Numbered from the stretch's first letter, positions 33,027-44,278 are shown. The stretch is 64,000 nucleotides of DNA from Cymbidium sinense (GCA_021442155.1 CM038232.1:63395436-63459435), one strand, 5' to 3'. The notes: generated by a model not told the origin, from the sequence alone. Numbers and translations: made by a program.

Positions 33027-35220
33027 GTTGACCTCACTTTTAGGGTGAGTTCTAAACTTACTCATCATAGATCTAGGAATTTTATAGACACTAAGAAATC
33101 CTTAGTCCTAAGAGATTACTTTTAAGTGAACACTTAACCTAAGCAGAGACTTAGAAGGGTTAGCCATGGGGTTAGGTTTTGAATTTAGAGACTTGCCATT
33201 CCTATAGCCAACCCAACCTATGCTTACCTTCTCAAACCAAACCTAAAATACCAAATATAAATCCAAATTCCAAACCAAATGATTGAAACTTAATCAAATC
33301 CAAAATCAAAATTCTTCCTAACCCTTTGATTTCATCTTATGGACTTAGCCTTAATTCAATTTTCTCCAAGATAAAAATCCCTCAATCATTTACCAAATCC
33401 AATTCCAAATTCCAAACCAAATGATTAGAACACATAATCAAATCCAAAATCAAAATCCCCCTTAAATCCTTATGGTTGAATTCCATAAACTTAGCCAAAT
33501 CTCCACCCAATTCAATCCAAATTTGATTGATCTCTTCATGAATCATTTATATCTTCATTTATATTCACAAATATAAATGAGATATAAACTCAAATAGCCA
33601 AAACTAAATCAAACTAAATCCAAATCCAATCAGAACCCTTCTTAAGCCATATGGACCTACCTCCATGAACTTAGCCAAATCTCATATAAATTAATCCAAA
33701 ATCAATTGGTTTCTTTATAAACCAATTATTACTTCATTTATTTTCATAAATATAAATAAAACCCACCATCCAATGACCAAAAATAAATCAAACTTAATTG
33801 GTTTTTCTCTTTAGCCTTTTTGATCTACATCCTTAAGCTTGGTAAAATTTGCTTACAAATCACTCCAAACTCAAGTGATTTTCTCATGAATCATCTATAT
33901 CTCCAGTTGTATTCCCAAATATAAATCAAATATAAATTAAAATGGCCAAAACCAAATCCAAAATCAAACCAAAACCTAATTCAAGCCTTTTAAGCCATTT
34001 CCTTGGACTTGGCTAAATCTTATCCAAATCATAAAAAAAACAATGGAATTTCTCTTAAATAAATCATTCCTTCAATCATTTATCCAAATATAAATAAAAC
34101 TTATAATTATCAAACCAAATTCAAATCAACCCAAGTCATGCCCAAGTTAGCCCTTTAACTTGAAAACTTTAAATGAGCCAAAATCCATTTACACTCCAAA
34201 TTAATTGTAGTTGGATTTATATTTCAATCCTAGGCTCATATATGAGTTCAGCTAAACTTGAATCAAGCCAAAACCAAACAAATTGACTCATTTAGGTTCA
34301 CTTGACCCAAAGTAGCCTGAAGGACCTTTTTGAGGCGAGTTCTAATTCCACCCAAATTGGATTAAACCAAGCCCATCCGAGCCTCATTTCATGATCAACA
34401 ATCACCCTAGGATGATAAACTACCTTGAATTTTGTCAAACCAAGTCAACTTGGTCCTTTCACCAAGTCAACCTTTAGCCCAAATGAAATCTAAACTAGCC
34501 AAAACTCACCATATATCAAATTGATTGAAACCATTAATTCAAACCAACTCATTATCAATGATTGAATATGAATAAACCTTCAATTGAGCCAAGCTAAGTC
34601 CAATTATCCATTTGACCCAAGTTAACCCAAATTGTCCTAAAAGGTTAAAATGGGTCAAATCAAGATCTAACCTAAATTGATTGCAACCAATAGCTCAAGT
34701 TCTTTCCAAATTGATTATTAAAGAATGAACTTGACCAATGTAATAATTGAGCCCAATTTGATCAATTGGTCAACTTGACCCAACCTAGCCCAAATTGACC
34801 TAAAGGGCTAAATTGGCCAAAATCTAAATTAAATCCAAATTGATTCAAACCAAAGCCTAAAATCATTTTCAATTGACCAATTGAACATGAACCAACACCT
34901 AACCCAACCCAATTTGATCAAATTGGTCAACTTAGCCCATTTGACCTATTTGAATCCTAGTGAGCCAAAATCAAACCTAGGCCAAATTGATTGAAGCCAC
35001 TTGAACCAAAACTCTTCAAATCATCATTTGAACCCAACCCAAGCCTTGGTTTGATCTAATTTGATCAATTGGTCAACCCAACCCAATATGAACCCATAGG
35101 AACCCATTTGACCAAATGAAGCCAAAACCCATAAAACAAACCCATGGGACTTTGATGGCTGACCAAGCCTGACCCAAACTGACCCTAGGTCACCTCAAAA
35201 TCAGACCAAAAGCCAAGGGG
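33027..35220 (-). mobile_element. GGTCAA-rich internal block Y of the tRNA-Arg-primed element
   Basis: Opens GTTGACCTCACTTTTAGG, as at 4128, then runs through CAAATCCAAA-rich DNA into dense TTGACCCAA, CAATTTGATCAA and CCAATTGG motifs up to about 35220. Read on the minus strand this is the GGTCAA block seen at 22896-24038 and 51300-53130. This copy ties the block to a defined LTR element, since it lies between the Z LTRs. No gag, protease, RT or integrase reading was seen, so the element looks non-autonomous. Confidence 0.75.
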
Positions 35221-35280
35221 GCCCCATCCAAATGGTGTGTTTAAAATTTTCATTTCATTTTTGATTTTGAAAAATGAAAC

Positions 35281-36587
35281 CTTCCCCTTAGCAAATTTGG
35301 TATGCTAAGGGAGGAAGTTCCAAAGGGTGTTTGAATGTTTTTGTTTTATCTTTGGAAATTTTACTTAGCAAATTTGAGTATGCTAGGTGAAGTTCCAAAA
35401 AAAATGTTTTCAAATTTTTTTTGAATTTTGGATTTGGAGACTTTACTTAACAAATTTGAGTATATTAAATGAAGTTCAAAATATTATTTAAAAATTTTGA
35501 AATTTTTGGATTTGGAGACTTCACTTAACAAATTTGAGTATGTTAAATGATGTTTCAAAAAAATATGTTTAGAATTTTAAAAATTTTTGGATTTTGGATT
35601 TTGGAAACTTTACTTAACAAATTTGTGTATGTTAAATGGAGTTTCAAAAATGTGTTTAGAAAAATTTTGGATTTTGAATTTGGAGACTTCACTTAACAAA
35701 TTTGGGTATGTTAAGTGAGGTTCCAAAATGTGCTTTGAAAATTTTTGAAATATGATTGTTGATTTTTTATTTTGGATTTGGAAACTTTACTTAACAAATT
35801 TGATTATGTTAAGTGGAGTTTCAAATGTGTTTTAAAAAATTTTGGATTTTGGGATTTGGAGACTTCACTTAACAAATTTGGGTATGTTAAGTAAGGTCAA
35901 ATGTGTTTAGAAAATTTTGGAATGTGATTGTTAATTTTAATGTTTTGAAAAGAGCACCTCCATTCAACAAGTTTAAGTATGTAGGATGGAGATCAATTTT
36001 TTTATTTTCTGAAAATATGATATTTTTATTTTGTGTGTGATTGTTGATTTTTGAAAGAGAGGAACTCCAACTTAAAACATATGCGGGATATGTTTAAGTG
36101 GGATTTCCTAAATGATATTTAAATTTTAGTTGGGAATGAAATTTTCATTTAATAAATTAAATGAGGATGTTCATGTGTACTTTTTGGAAACTTTGATTTT
36201 TTGTTTACAAATGAATTTTATATTCAATAAGTGTGAGTGTATTGAATAGAAAAATTCATGTGTGCTTTTGAAAATTTTATGATTATGATTGTGATTTTTG
36301 GAAAGGATGATTGTTCATTTTATTTTGAAAATGACATCTTCATCAAAGTGAATTGAAAGAAGATGTACATTTGTGCTTTTGGAAAATTTTATTGGTTTTA
36401 TTTTTGAAAATCCCTACATGTTACAATTATGGGAATTGTTAGATGAAGGTGACAAAATTTTGTGAAAAGTAATTTATTAAGTGCATTTTTTTTAAAAAAA
36501 ATACTTTTGAAAAAGCAAAGTTCTTTATGGAAGATTTATTATTTTTAGGATGAACCTTCCCTTATCATGAAAATGATAAGGAGGAAG
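35281..36587. repeat. Tandem array of about 15 hairpins with changing stems
   Basis: Units of roughly 77-98 bases, each with an inverted repeat around a short AT-rich loop. In the first eight the loop side reads CAAATTTG and starts at 35292, 35369, 35451, 35529, 35618, 35697, 35795 and 35873. Stem examples: CCTTAGCA/TGCTAAGG (35286/35303), ACTTAACA/TGTTAAGT (35690/35709), CTCCATTCAACA/TGTAGGATGGAG (35958/35980), TATTCAATA/TATTGAATA (36221/36240), ACATCTTC/GAAGATGT (36334/36359) and CTTATCAT/ATGATAAG (36561/36573). Outer arms such as TTTGGAAACT/AGTTTCAAA extend several stems to 16-20 positions. The array lies on the minus strand just downstream of the tRNA-Arg primer site and is absent from unit B. 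Confidence 0.9.
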
Positions 36588-36833
36588 TATTTAGGAGATG
36601 TTTTCTTTTTATTTTAGATCTTTTCATTTTACCTAATGGAAAACCCAACGAGGGTTTTAAGACCAACACAGAATGTGATCCGAAGACCTAAAGATGTTGG
36701 CTAACTCAACTCAAGAATGAAATGAACTAAGTGCCAACGGAAAGAAGGATAGTCTTAGATTCAAACCAAAGTACAAACACACTATCAATACTCAAAGACA
36801 ACAATCATTTACTAAAGATGGAGAGAGGAACCA

Positions 36834-36851
36834 TCCCCAGCGGAGTCGCCA
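36834..36851 (-). promoter_or_regulatory. Primer-binding site complementary to tRNA-Arg
   Basis: On the minus strand TGGCGACTCCGCTGGGGA. Its complement on the plus strand, TCCCCAGCGGAGTCGCCA, is the T-arm and acceptor end plus CCA of a plant tRNA-Arg. It starts 8 bases beyond the LTR border at 36860. Plant Ogre/Tat-type Ty3/gypsy elements use a tRNA-Arg primer of this kind (known from the literature), so the element probably belongs to or derives from that lineage. Confidence 0.88.
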
Positions 36852-36859
36852 GAAAAGTC

Positions 36860-37705
36860 TGTGGAGAAAAATTCCCACACACATATAGATTTTCCCCTAC
36901 TTTACATAAACAAATAAAGCAAGGTTTATTTTAAACTTGGTTCTTTAAGTTCCCTACAGGGGCAAGCCCCCATAATTAATTACATCCTAAGGGACGAGAT
37001 CTCTTAGAAAAACTCTCGATTAAGGTAAATGATCATTGTCTTTGAAGATTTCAATAAGAAGGACTATCAATCGATTGATTTATGTTTGAAGATCAAATGG
37101 GATTGATCAAAAGAGGGAGTTATTATCAAAGCCAAAATGGAATAGTGCTCACGATGCTGGGAAACCTAAAGCATCTCAAACTATCCTAAAATTGGGCTTT
37201 ACATTTTAGTGATTGATTTAGTTTGATTGAGTTGTATTTTTTATTAAAATTTTAGGACTTAAGATTCCTTAACTCAAGATTAAGGAAATGTCTAAGATGT
37301 GAGGAATTATGCTTATAACCCAAAGGGGAAAAGTAACCTAACTAAATCTAGGGAGCTTGAGGCGGAAGACAACCTAAATCTAGGCAGAATGAGTAATTGG
37401 TTTGCCTCCATAAGAGAGACAAACCACCCGACGCTTGGACTGGGGTGGCCGCCAACTAACTCCTCCTACGATTTTAAATATATATTGGCAAGTCTTTGTG
37501 CTTATGCAAGATAACTAGGTTATTTTTATTTAGAAAGAGACTAAGTCCTTAAACTCACTCCCTAAAGAGACTAGATCATGTAAAGGGTATGCTTCAAATG
37601 ACCTAAATCAAATGCATTCCAAATTTCAATTTTCATTTCATTTTTGGACAATTATTTTAACTCGGGCTAATAGGCTTTTTATGACTAATGCATGAGAAAT
37701 CAGAT
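36860..37705 (-). mobile_element. Family Z 5' LTR, minus orientation, unit A
   Basis: The plus-strand border TGTGGAGAAAAATTCCCACAC corresponds to an LTR end ...CCACA before the primer site. Against the unit B copy it lacks about 200 bases just inside the border (44800-45010). It contains the dyad GGGGCAAGCCCC near 36960, TTAATTACATCCTAAGGG and the GAGAGACAAACCACCCG section near 37420. The far LTR end is not defined. Homology with the 17158 copy stops near 37705. Confidence 0.82.
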
Positions 37706-38514
37706 TATTCGCCAAAATCAGCGAGTAGTTTAGGAGGTGAATTAATTAGATTGACCAAATTTTGATTAGTTTGACTCCTGATTTGATGGGGCCCACATGA
37801 GTCAACTTTAGGTCAGACAACCTAATTGACTACTTTGAACCCCAATTGGATTTATTTTTGGGTTCATTTATATTTATACATTTATTTTGTGCTTTTGGTT
37901 TTGTTTGATTTGATTTAGTTTTGATTTTATAAGATTTTCTTGAATTTAGATGACTTTGCCCTAATTGAATCAAACTCGCCATTTTAATCTAGGTTCAACA
38001 AATATTTTATTTTAATTTTATTTATTTTTATTTTTAGAGAGATCGTGCTCTTAGCCACCAATCATAGTCCTTAAGTGCCTAATTAAGAAGCTCTTAATCT
38101 AAGGTTGAGATCTTAATTCACTGAGATTATGGTGATTATTAATCTCACTTGACAAAACTTTAATACCTAGATTAAATAGTAGGTCTAAGAGGAGGGTTGT
38201 CAATCTCACTAAAAGTACAACCAATAATTACTAACCATAGAAATAGTAGGCGTGGTTATCTGATATATTTTTAAAAAATAATAGCTTTGAGAAGCCACTA
38301 ATGAATCTTCAACAAGTGGCTTATCGTTAAATAAATATTTCCTACATAGTTCACACTCGAGACCATTGCTTCCCAATTTTCTATAAAATTTTTTCTATTA
38401 AAAAATATATTTAATAAACTAAACCTCATTTTCTTCTTATTAAAAAGAACTGACTTTTTCATTAACTCTCTTGATATATTTAATTATGGTTTCCACCTTT
38501 TTTTTCTTTTTTTC
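37706..38514. other. Unit A section without a recognised gene
   Basis: Matches 45871-46682 in unit B. It may include the rest of the Z LTR (CACTGAGATTATGGTGATTATTAATCTCAC forms a dyad near 38118). Landmark GCCTAATTAAGAAGCTCTTAATCTAAGG near 38080 has a loose relative at 58600. Confidence 0.45.
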
Positions 38515-38698
38515 TCACTTCATATCCTCCATTGATAACTTTTGCATTGCTTCTTTAACTCTCTTGTTACTATTGATAGGTTCTTCTCTAGATTTATAGT
38601 TTGAGATTGAATTTGGTCCCATGATTTAAGTTGACCTCATATTTATCAAATAAAACACAAATGAAATATTGCCTATTGGTTGTCAGATTCAAAGCCCT
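38515..38698 (-). pseudogene. Unrecognised coding-like remnant, family Q, unit A
   Basis: On the minus strand ALNLTTNRQYFICVLFDKYEV then, after a one-base shift, KSREEPINSNKRVKEAMQK...MEDMK and a stop. The third copy (62472-62657) reads the same protein without interruption, and differences between copies often keep the residue. This suggests a former host exon carried in the repeat. I do not recognise the family. Confidence 0.45.
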
Positions 38699-38879
38699 TT
38701 AAATTGTCTTCCTCTTATTCACCTTCATCTTTTTCTTTTGTGATATTCTCACATCATAATTCCCCATTCCATTTTTTATTTTTATTCCTTCAATTGGGGT
38801 GCTATTTTTTCATAAAAGTATTTTCTACTTGTATTTTTTTGTTCTTCTAAGAGAATTCTTCAAAGCAAGAAAAAAAAAC

Positions 38880-39221
38880 TATTTGATAAATTAAACCAAA
38901 CTTATAATTAAGAAGTCTAGAATATTCTATGTTATAAATCTCTAGAGAAAAATATAAGAATTTATTTATTTAAGTGACTTTTTGTATTCCACATCTACTA
39001 CAATCTAGAAATATCAATTTATTAATTTTTGTAGAATTCTCTAGATTATGCTAGTAGATGAAAGGTTTCTAGAATGGTGTTTGTACAAGTATAAATATGC
39101 ATTTGGTCTTGTGGGTTTATTATAAGAAAGAAAATAAAGTTTTAATGCAAGTTCTCTTCCTTTATCTTCCATAACAATTTTCTCATTGTTCTTTTATTCT
39201 TCACAAATATTATTTATATCA
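38880..39221 (+). repeat. 5' LTR of small copia element, unit A
   Basis: Aligns with 40706-41011 (AATAAATTAA, AAGAAGTCTA, AGAATATTCTATGTTA/ACAATATACTATGTTA, GGTTTCTAG, ...TATCA end) with many differences. The first TG is mutated. A decayed iMet primer site (TTGCATCAGAGA near 39225) follows. Confidence 0.88.
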
Positions 39222-39251
39222 AATTTGCATCAGAGATAGGTTTGTTAAAAG

Positions 39252-40697
39252 ATGGCAAGTGGCATGAATCTATAAGTGCCTCATCTTACAAAGGAGAATT
39301 ATGAGAATTGGAGTCTTCAAATGAAGGCATTGTTTGGTTCCCAAGACGTTTGGGAGATAGTTGAAAAAGGCTATGTCGAGCCTCAAGATGAAACAACATT
39401 ATCAACGACAAAGAGATTTATTGAACGAAAGTAGAAAGAAGGATTAGAAAGCACTCTTCTTCATCTATCAAGCCTTAGATGATGCAAGTTTTGAGAAAGT
39501 GGCTTGTGCATCTATTCTAAGTAAGCATAGGAGATACTTCAAGTTGCATATAAAGGCATAGACAAAGTAAAGAAGGTTCAACTTTAAACTCTTTGAGCTG
39601 AGTTTGAGGCACTCCAAATGAAGAAAGCAAAAAAATGTGGAAGATTATTTCATTAGAATTGTGATTATCGTTAATCAACCACGAAGGTATGGAGAAAATC
39701 TAGAAGATATTCGAGTGATAGAAAAAAATTATATGTTCAGAGCATAATAAATTTGAGCACATTGTAGTAGTTATTGACAAAGCTAAAGGCTTTGGTTCTA
39801 TGAATGTTAATGAATTTACGGGATCTTTAATGGCTTATGAACAAAGAAAATTTTTTTAAAAAAAGTAGGATGCTATCAAGCAACCTCTCCAAGTACATCT
39901 CTCATTAAAAATTGAAGATAATGAATATAAAATTGAAGATAACTCAAGTGCAGGTGACATTTATGAGCAAGATCATGGTCATAGTTGTGTCGTCATAGTT
40001 GGTTGTGGTCATAGTTGTGGAAGAGGCTGAGGATGTGGAGGATATCAAAAAATAATGAAGAAAGTAAAAAACTTAAGAAATGATGATTGAAAAAAAGAAC
40101 CAAAATATTGAAGGTACAAAAAAGCTCATGTTCATTGTTATATTTGCAAAAAATTGACCATTTAACTTCCTAATGTTATCATAATTATTAGAAAGTTAAC
40201 TTGGCCATGAAAAATGAAGAAGATCTAAGCTTATTGTAAGCATTGAAAGGAAAAGAAGAAGGAAAGGAAAATGATTGGTATTTAGATACTCGAACAAGCA
40301 ATCATATGTGTGGCAATAAATCATGTTTGTAGAAATGAAGATAATGGAGAGTCAAATTTATTTTGTGATTCTTCAAAATTCCAAAGAAAAGGTAAATTCC
40401 TTACTCTTCTTAAAGATGGAAGTCATCAATTTATTTCTGATGTTTGTTATGTCTTGAATATGAAGAGTATTATTCTAAACTTGGGGTAACTATTTGAAAA
40501 AGGATTTCACATTCATATTAAAGGTAAATGCTCATTATTAAAAATAATTTGAATGAGTTAATTGTCCAAGTGGAGATGACAATTAATAAAAATGTTTATT
40601 CTTAATATAAAATGGTGTAATAAAATGCTTAAAGGCAAGAGTGAAAGATCCATCATGGCTTTGGCAAACGAGGCTCGAGCATTTAAATTTTGTTTAT
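39252..40697 (+). pseudogene. Copia gag-protease, broken, unit A
   Basis: The ATG at 39252 is followed, with frame changes, by [20 protein letters not shown] (the gag N-terminal signature of Tork/Ale-type copia), [27 protein letters not shown]-like and EFEALQMKKA, NVEDYFIRI and FEHIVVVIDKA. A zinc knuckle remnant CYICKK lies near 40140. The protease core reads WYLDTRTSNHMCG (DTR at 40285-40293), so the catalytic DTG Gly is replaced. A pre-integrase-like patch near 40660 precedes the polypurine tract. It carries more lesions than the unit B copy. Confidence 0.88.
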
Positions 40698-40705
40698 GGG
40701 AGGAG

Positions 40706-41011
40706 TGTTTAATAAATTAAGCTAAAATTATTATTAAGAAGTCTACAATATACTATGTTAGAAATCTATAAAAAATATATAAAATAATGTATTTATTTAT
40801 GTCTATTTTGTATTCTACATTTACTAGAATCTAGAAATCTTTGTTTAATAATTATTGCAGAATCATCTAAATTATGCTAGTATATGAAAGGTTTCTAGCA
40901 TGATCTTTGTACAAGAAGAAAAGTTAAATTCAAATGCAAGTGCCTCTTCCTTTTCTTTCCATTACAATTTTCTCATTCCCCTTTTATTCTCCACAAATAA
41001 TATTTCTATCA
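40706..41011 (+). repeat. 3' LTR of small copia element, unit A
   Basis: Begins TGTTTAATAAATTAAGC right after the polypurine tract and ends TTTCTATCA. Shorter than the 5' LTR by several small deletions. Confidence 0.88.
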
Positions 41012-41572
41012 AAACTTCATTCTTGATTAATTTGAGATTTAAATTCAATTTCTAATCATCTACTTTACATCGATTATTAAAACCATATTAACACTAAACT
41101 AACATTGCTTTGGCCTTTTGAAGCCTTTATCCGGTTTTTTTTGCAAATATTGATAAAGGAAGAGAAATCATCTCAAGAATCGAACTTGGTTCTTTTCACT
41201 CACCTCATGAATACAATTTGTTACGTGAATACAAACATTCTATTGAATCTAGTCATAGGATTATTCTTGTTGAAGAGCCTTATAGAAACTCCCACATCTC
41301 AGATTAATCAATTATCATTAGCACTAAGCCTATTTTAAAAATAATCCCAAAGGGAAATGCATGTGAGCAGTATAAACTTTTGCTCATTACAAATGCAGCC
41401 ATTTTTGGCATTCACAACTTAAACTTTCTTCTTCCAACCTTGCTTTCATGCATGGATTTTACCTCACGACGATATCTATAGCAATTTATGCCTCTCTTAC
41501 TGAAGAAAGAAGTGCCTTTGTTAAGCAAAATAGAGTCGGAGCCATAGGATCGATTCAGGATAACTAATATTT

Positions 41573-42422
41573 TTGTCATTCACAACTTAAACTTTCTTCT
41601 TCCAACCTTGCTTCCAACCTTTCTATTTCTTATATAATATCACTAGTAACTAAATGATATATGATTTTACCTAGATAATAAAGAGCTTCAGACAAGAAAT
41701 TTTGTTATGAGTGATGCATGTCAAATTATTTAAAAATATAGCTAATAACATAAATATAATGCAATATTATTCAATAATATTCTTTTAAATAATTTGACAT
41801 TATTACTCTTAGCAAATTTGCACTATAGAAATTCTTTTATTACTATCTAGGTAAAAGCATACATCTATTAGTTACTATTTACACCATAGAAGAAATAGAA
41901 AAAAAAATTAAGAAAAAAAAATTAATACTCTTATGTGATTGTGTATTACTCCCATCTACTATAGTCATGCATAATATATAACTCATTTAGCTAGAATGTA
42001 AAATAATTTAACGTGCATTACTAAAAAAAATTACTTGTATAAAGCACTTTCATCACATTCTTGGTAAAAGCATATAATAGTCAAATATTATTGACAACTA
42101 AAGATTTATCTTTATTTTACTTCAACCAATAAAAGAAAATTATAATAAATGATTAATTTTTTTAATATTTATTTCTCTAATTAAGTTTCCATGCATGAAG
42201 GCATGAGAGGAAGATTAGGATTTCTTATAATATTTTACAAAATAAAAGATAAATGAGAAAAAGAAGTTATAACCATGGCTACACTCTACTTCACCAACTT
42301 TGTAATATTTCACCAAAAATTGAACTTCAATGGAGAAGATAACTACAACAAATTTGATGTAGTAGTGTAGTAATAGATTATAATTTTTTCTTTCATCTTT
42401 TCTTTTGTAGAATAATTGGTGA
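41573..42422. other. AT-rich part of unit B, no gene seen
   Basis: Counterpart of 29941-30765. The 123-codon minus-strand frame at 42215-42586 extends into the LTR start and is Tyr/Phe/Lys/Ile-rich. Its unit A counterpart is only 72 codons and frame-shifted, so I do not call it a gene. Confidence 0.45.
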
Positions 42423-44219
42423 TGCATCAATGTAAGGAAGTATATCACCTTTAGGACCACATTCATGATTTGGAGAAGGATGATCACCAAATATTTTGCT
42501 TTATGAATTCTTTTTTCTCTAATTCCACAATGTGATATATAATATCTTATGAACTTTACATATAATGTATATAGTTTATACAACAACTATGCATACATTT
42601 TACTAGGAAAAATTAGTTTAGAATGCTTGGTTAAATTTAAGTCAAAATAGTAATAGTGTGAAAGCGTTAATCTCATGAGTCTTCAAAGATTCTAAATTCT
42701 TATGATTACAAATATTTATGGTTGAATTGTTGTTTTCCTTATGTTATGTGCTAGTTGTGGCAAGCTTTCAACAAATACTATATAAAGATTGATTGAGAGA
42801 ACATGAACAATGGATGCTTTCAAGAGCTAGATCATGAAATAGTTCAGAAAACCAAAAATGATTGAGGAATAGTACTAGAAGACCCACATCAAGCTCAAAG
42901 TGGTGTCATTATTTATAGTATTTGTATTTTATTCTATCTTCATATAATTGGTTAATGAATGATAAAAGAAAATAATCAAGCATGGACACCTCAGAGAACA
43001 TAAAATAATTTTTTTCACTATTTTTTTAACATCATAATGTACGATTCCAACCACATTAGATGATTATCCATATTTGTTAAATAATTTCAACCACCATAAT
43101 TGAGTTGGTTAACTCCAAAATTTCCAACATTGACTGCTAATTGTACTATACGATAGTTGATCATGCTGTACAATTAATAATTTTTGTTAACTATTTTTAA
43201 TTTTTAAGATTAAATTAGTTGATTAAATTTTTACTTAATTGATCATATAATACAATATATATTGCATAATACATATTGATTTTATAATTATTCTATTTTA
43301 ATTCAAAATTTCAGGAATTCAATAAATAATATTTTTTTCATAATATAATTGTACTTCACAATGAGTTCATACAAGCCAAATAAATAGAGAGCTGAATTTT
43401 AGTTTGTATTGTTCATATAGTATGACCATTTATCATGCAATATGAATAGTGATAGTTATTGGGATGATTATATCATCTAGAGTTCTTAAACCCAAGAAAT
43501 TAAACTGGTTGTTTATTATGATGTATGATTGTACAATTCGATTTAAATGTTTCATTAAAAAATTTTTTAAATATTTATTCAATATCATCTCTATGAATAC
43601 ACCTTTTGGAGAACCTAATTTATGAACTTGAACGTAAGCTTAAGGGAGGCCCAGGGAAGAGCATTCTTTTAAGATGAAAGTGGGGAGACTTCCCTCCTCT
43701 CCTTTTTCCTTAAAAAATCTTTTGTTGATGAGTTTGTACTTAATTTTGATTGTTCATTATCATCCATCTTAGCTTTGGGAGTTCAACTTTAACTTAAGAG
43801 ATTTTTCTTATAGAGATCATATGTTAAATTTTGTTTTGTTGAGAGAAGTTTGTTTGTACCTTGGGGAGGGAGTGGCATCCTTCCTTCCTTGAACGATAAG
43901 GAGAGCGTTGTACAGTTTATCCATTATCCATTATGGAGAGAGACATCCTAACTTTGGCTTGTTATGCCGAAGGAGAGATAGCAGATTTTTAGAGAGATCT
44001 ATAGAGTAGATAGCTTTGGTCGAATCTGTAAATCATGCCTTCTTTCTTTTCTTTTTTTTGTTTTTCGGTTGTTCTTATCTTTATGTTTGATTATTGGTTT
44101 AATTTTATTAAGTTTCTATCTCATTTAAATTTAGATATTTGATTTGATTTGATCTTTCTTCTAAAGAAATTTTTAAGGCACACCAATTCAACCCCTCTCT
44201 TAAGTGTGTCATTCTTACA
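42423..44219 (+). mobile_element. Copia (SIRE/Maximus-like) 5' LTR, full length, unit B
   Basis: Begins TGCATCAATGTAAGG, ends ...GTGTGTCATTCTTACA, about 1797 bp, then AG and the primer site. It keeps the 43700-44140 section (AAAAAATCTTTTGTTGATG, CCTTGGGGAGGGAGTGGC, CTTGTTATGCCGAAGGAG) that is missing from the LTRs at 24039 and 30766 but present at 15285. It is the best reference copy of this LTR in the window. Confidence 0.92.
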
Positions 44220-44221
44220 AG

Positions 44222-44233
44222 TGGTATCAAAGC
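44222..44233 (+). promoter_or_regulatory. Copia primer-binding site (initiator Met tRNA)
   Basis: TGGTATCAAAGC, one base off the canonical site, 2 bases after the LTR. Confidence 0.9.
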
Positions 44234-44278
44234 GGAATGCTTGATTTTATAATCTAACAATTGCAAGTTGATCCACCT

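Larger units (their letters stand above)
38880..41011 (+). mobile_element. Small copia element with two LTRs, unit A
   Basis: 5' LTR 38880-39221, primer site region, broken gag-protease 39252-40697, polypurine tract GGGAGGAG at 40698-40705 and 3' LTR 40706-41011. Flanked by AAACT on both sides (about 38876-38880 and 41012-41016), consistent with a 5-bp target duplication. The paralogous locus at 62440-63270 lacks it. Integrase, RT and RNase H are missing, so it is an internally deleted, dead element about 2.1 kb long. Confidence 0.92.
29717..41314. repeat. Segmental duplication, unit A
   Basis: Colinear with unit B (41349-49490). Homology starts at AAAGGGAAATGCATG (29717 and 41349) and ends at CAGATTAATCAATTA (41314 and 49490). 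The two differ mainly by scattered small indels, one ~400-base LTR section missing from A, and 4.2 kb (about 32468-36677) present only in A. Each unit holds, in order, an R1 tail, a copia LTR with gag start, a tRNA-Arg-primed LTR with primer site, a coding-like remnant and a small copia element. Confidence 0.95.

Noticed and set aside
35281..36587. CRISPR-like array
   Set aside because: Units are degenerate, spacers are not unique sequence between identical repeats, and the context is a plant retroelement.
32468..36677. Insertion with a 6-bp target duplication in unit A
   Set aside because: The segment starts inside a continuing gag reading and ends inside the Z element's internal region, without TG/CA ends, so a deletion in B fits better.
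36834..36851. tRNA-Arg gene on the plus strand
   Set aside because: Only the 3' end plus an encoded CCA is present, no anticodon or D arm upstream, and the same sequence sits beside an LTR at 44737. It is a primer-binding site read from the other strand.
42215..42586. 123-codon minus-strand gene
   Set aside because: The near-identical unit A locus breaks the frame, composition is Tyr/Phe/Lys-rich, and it overlaps an LTR start.
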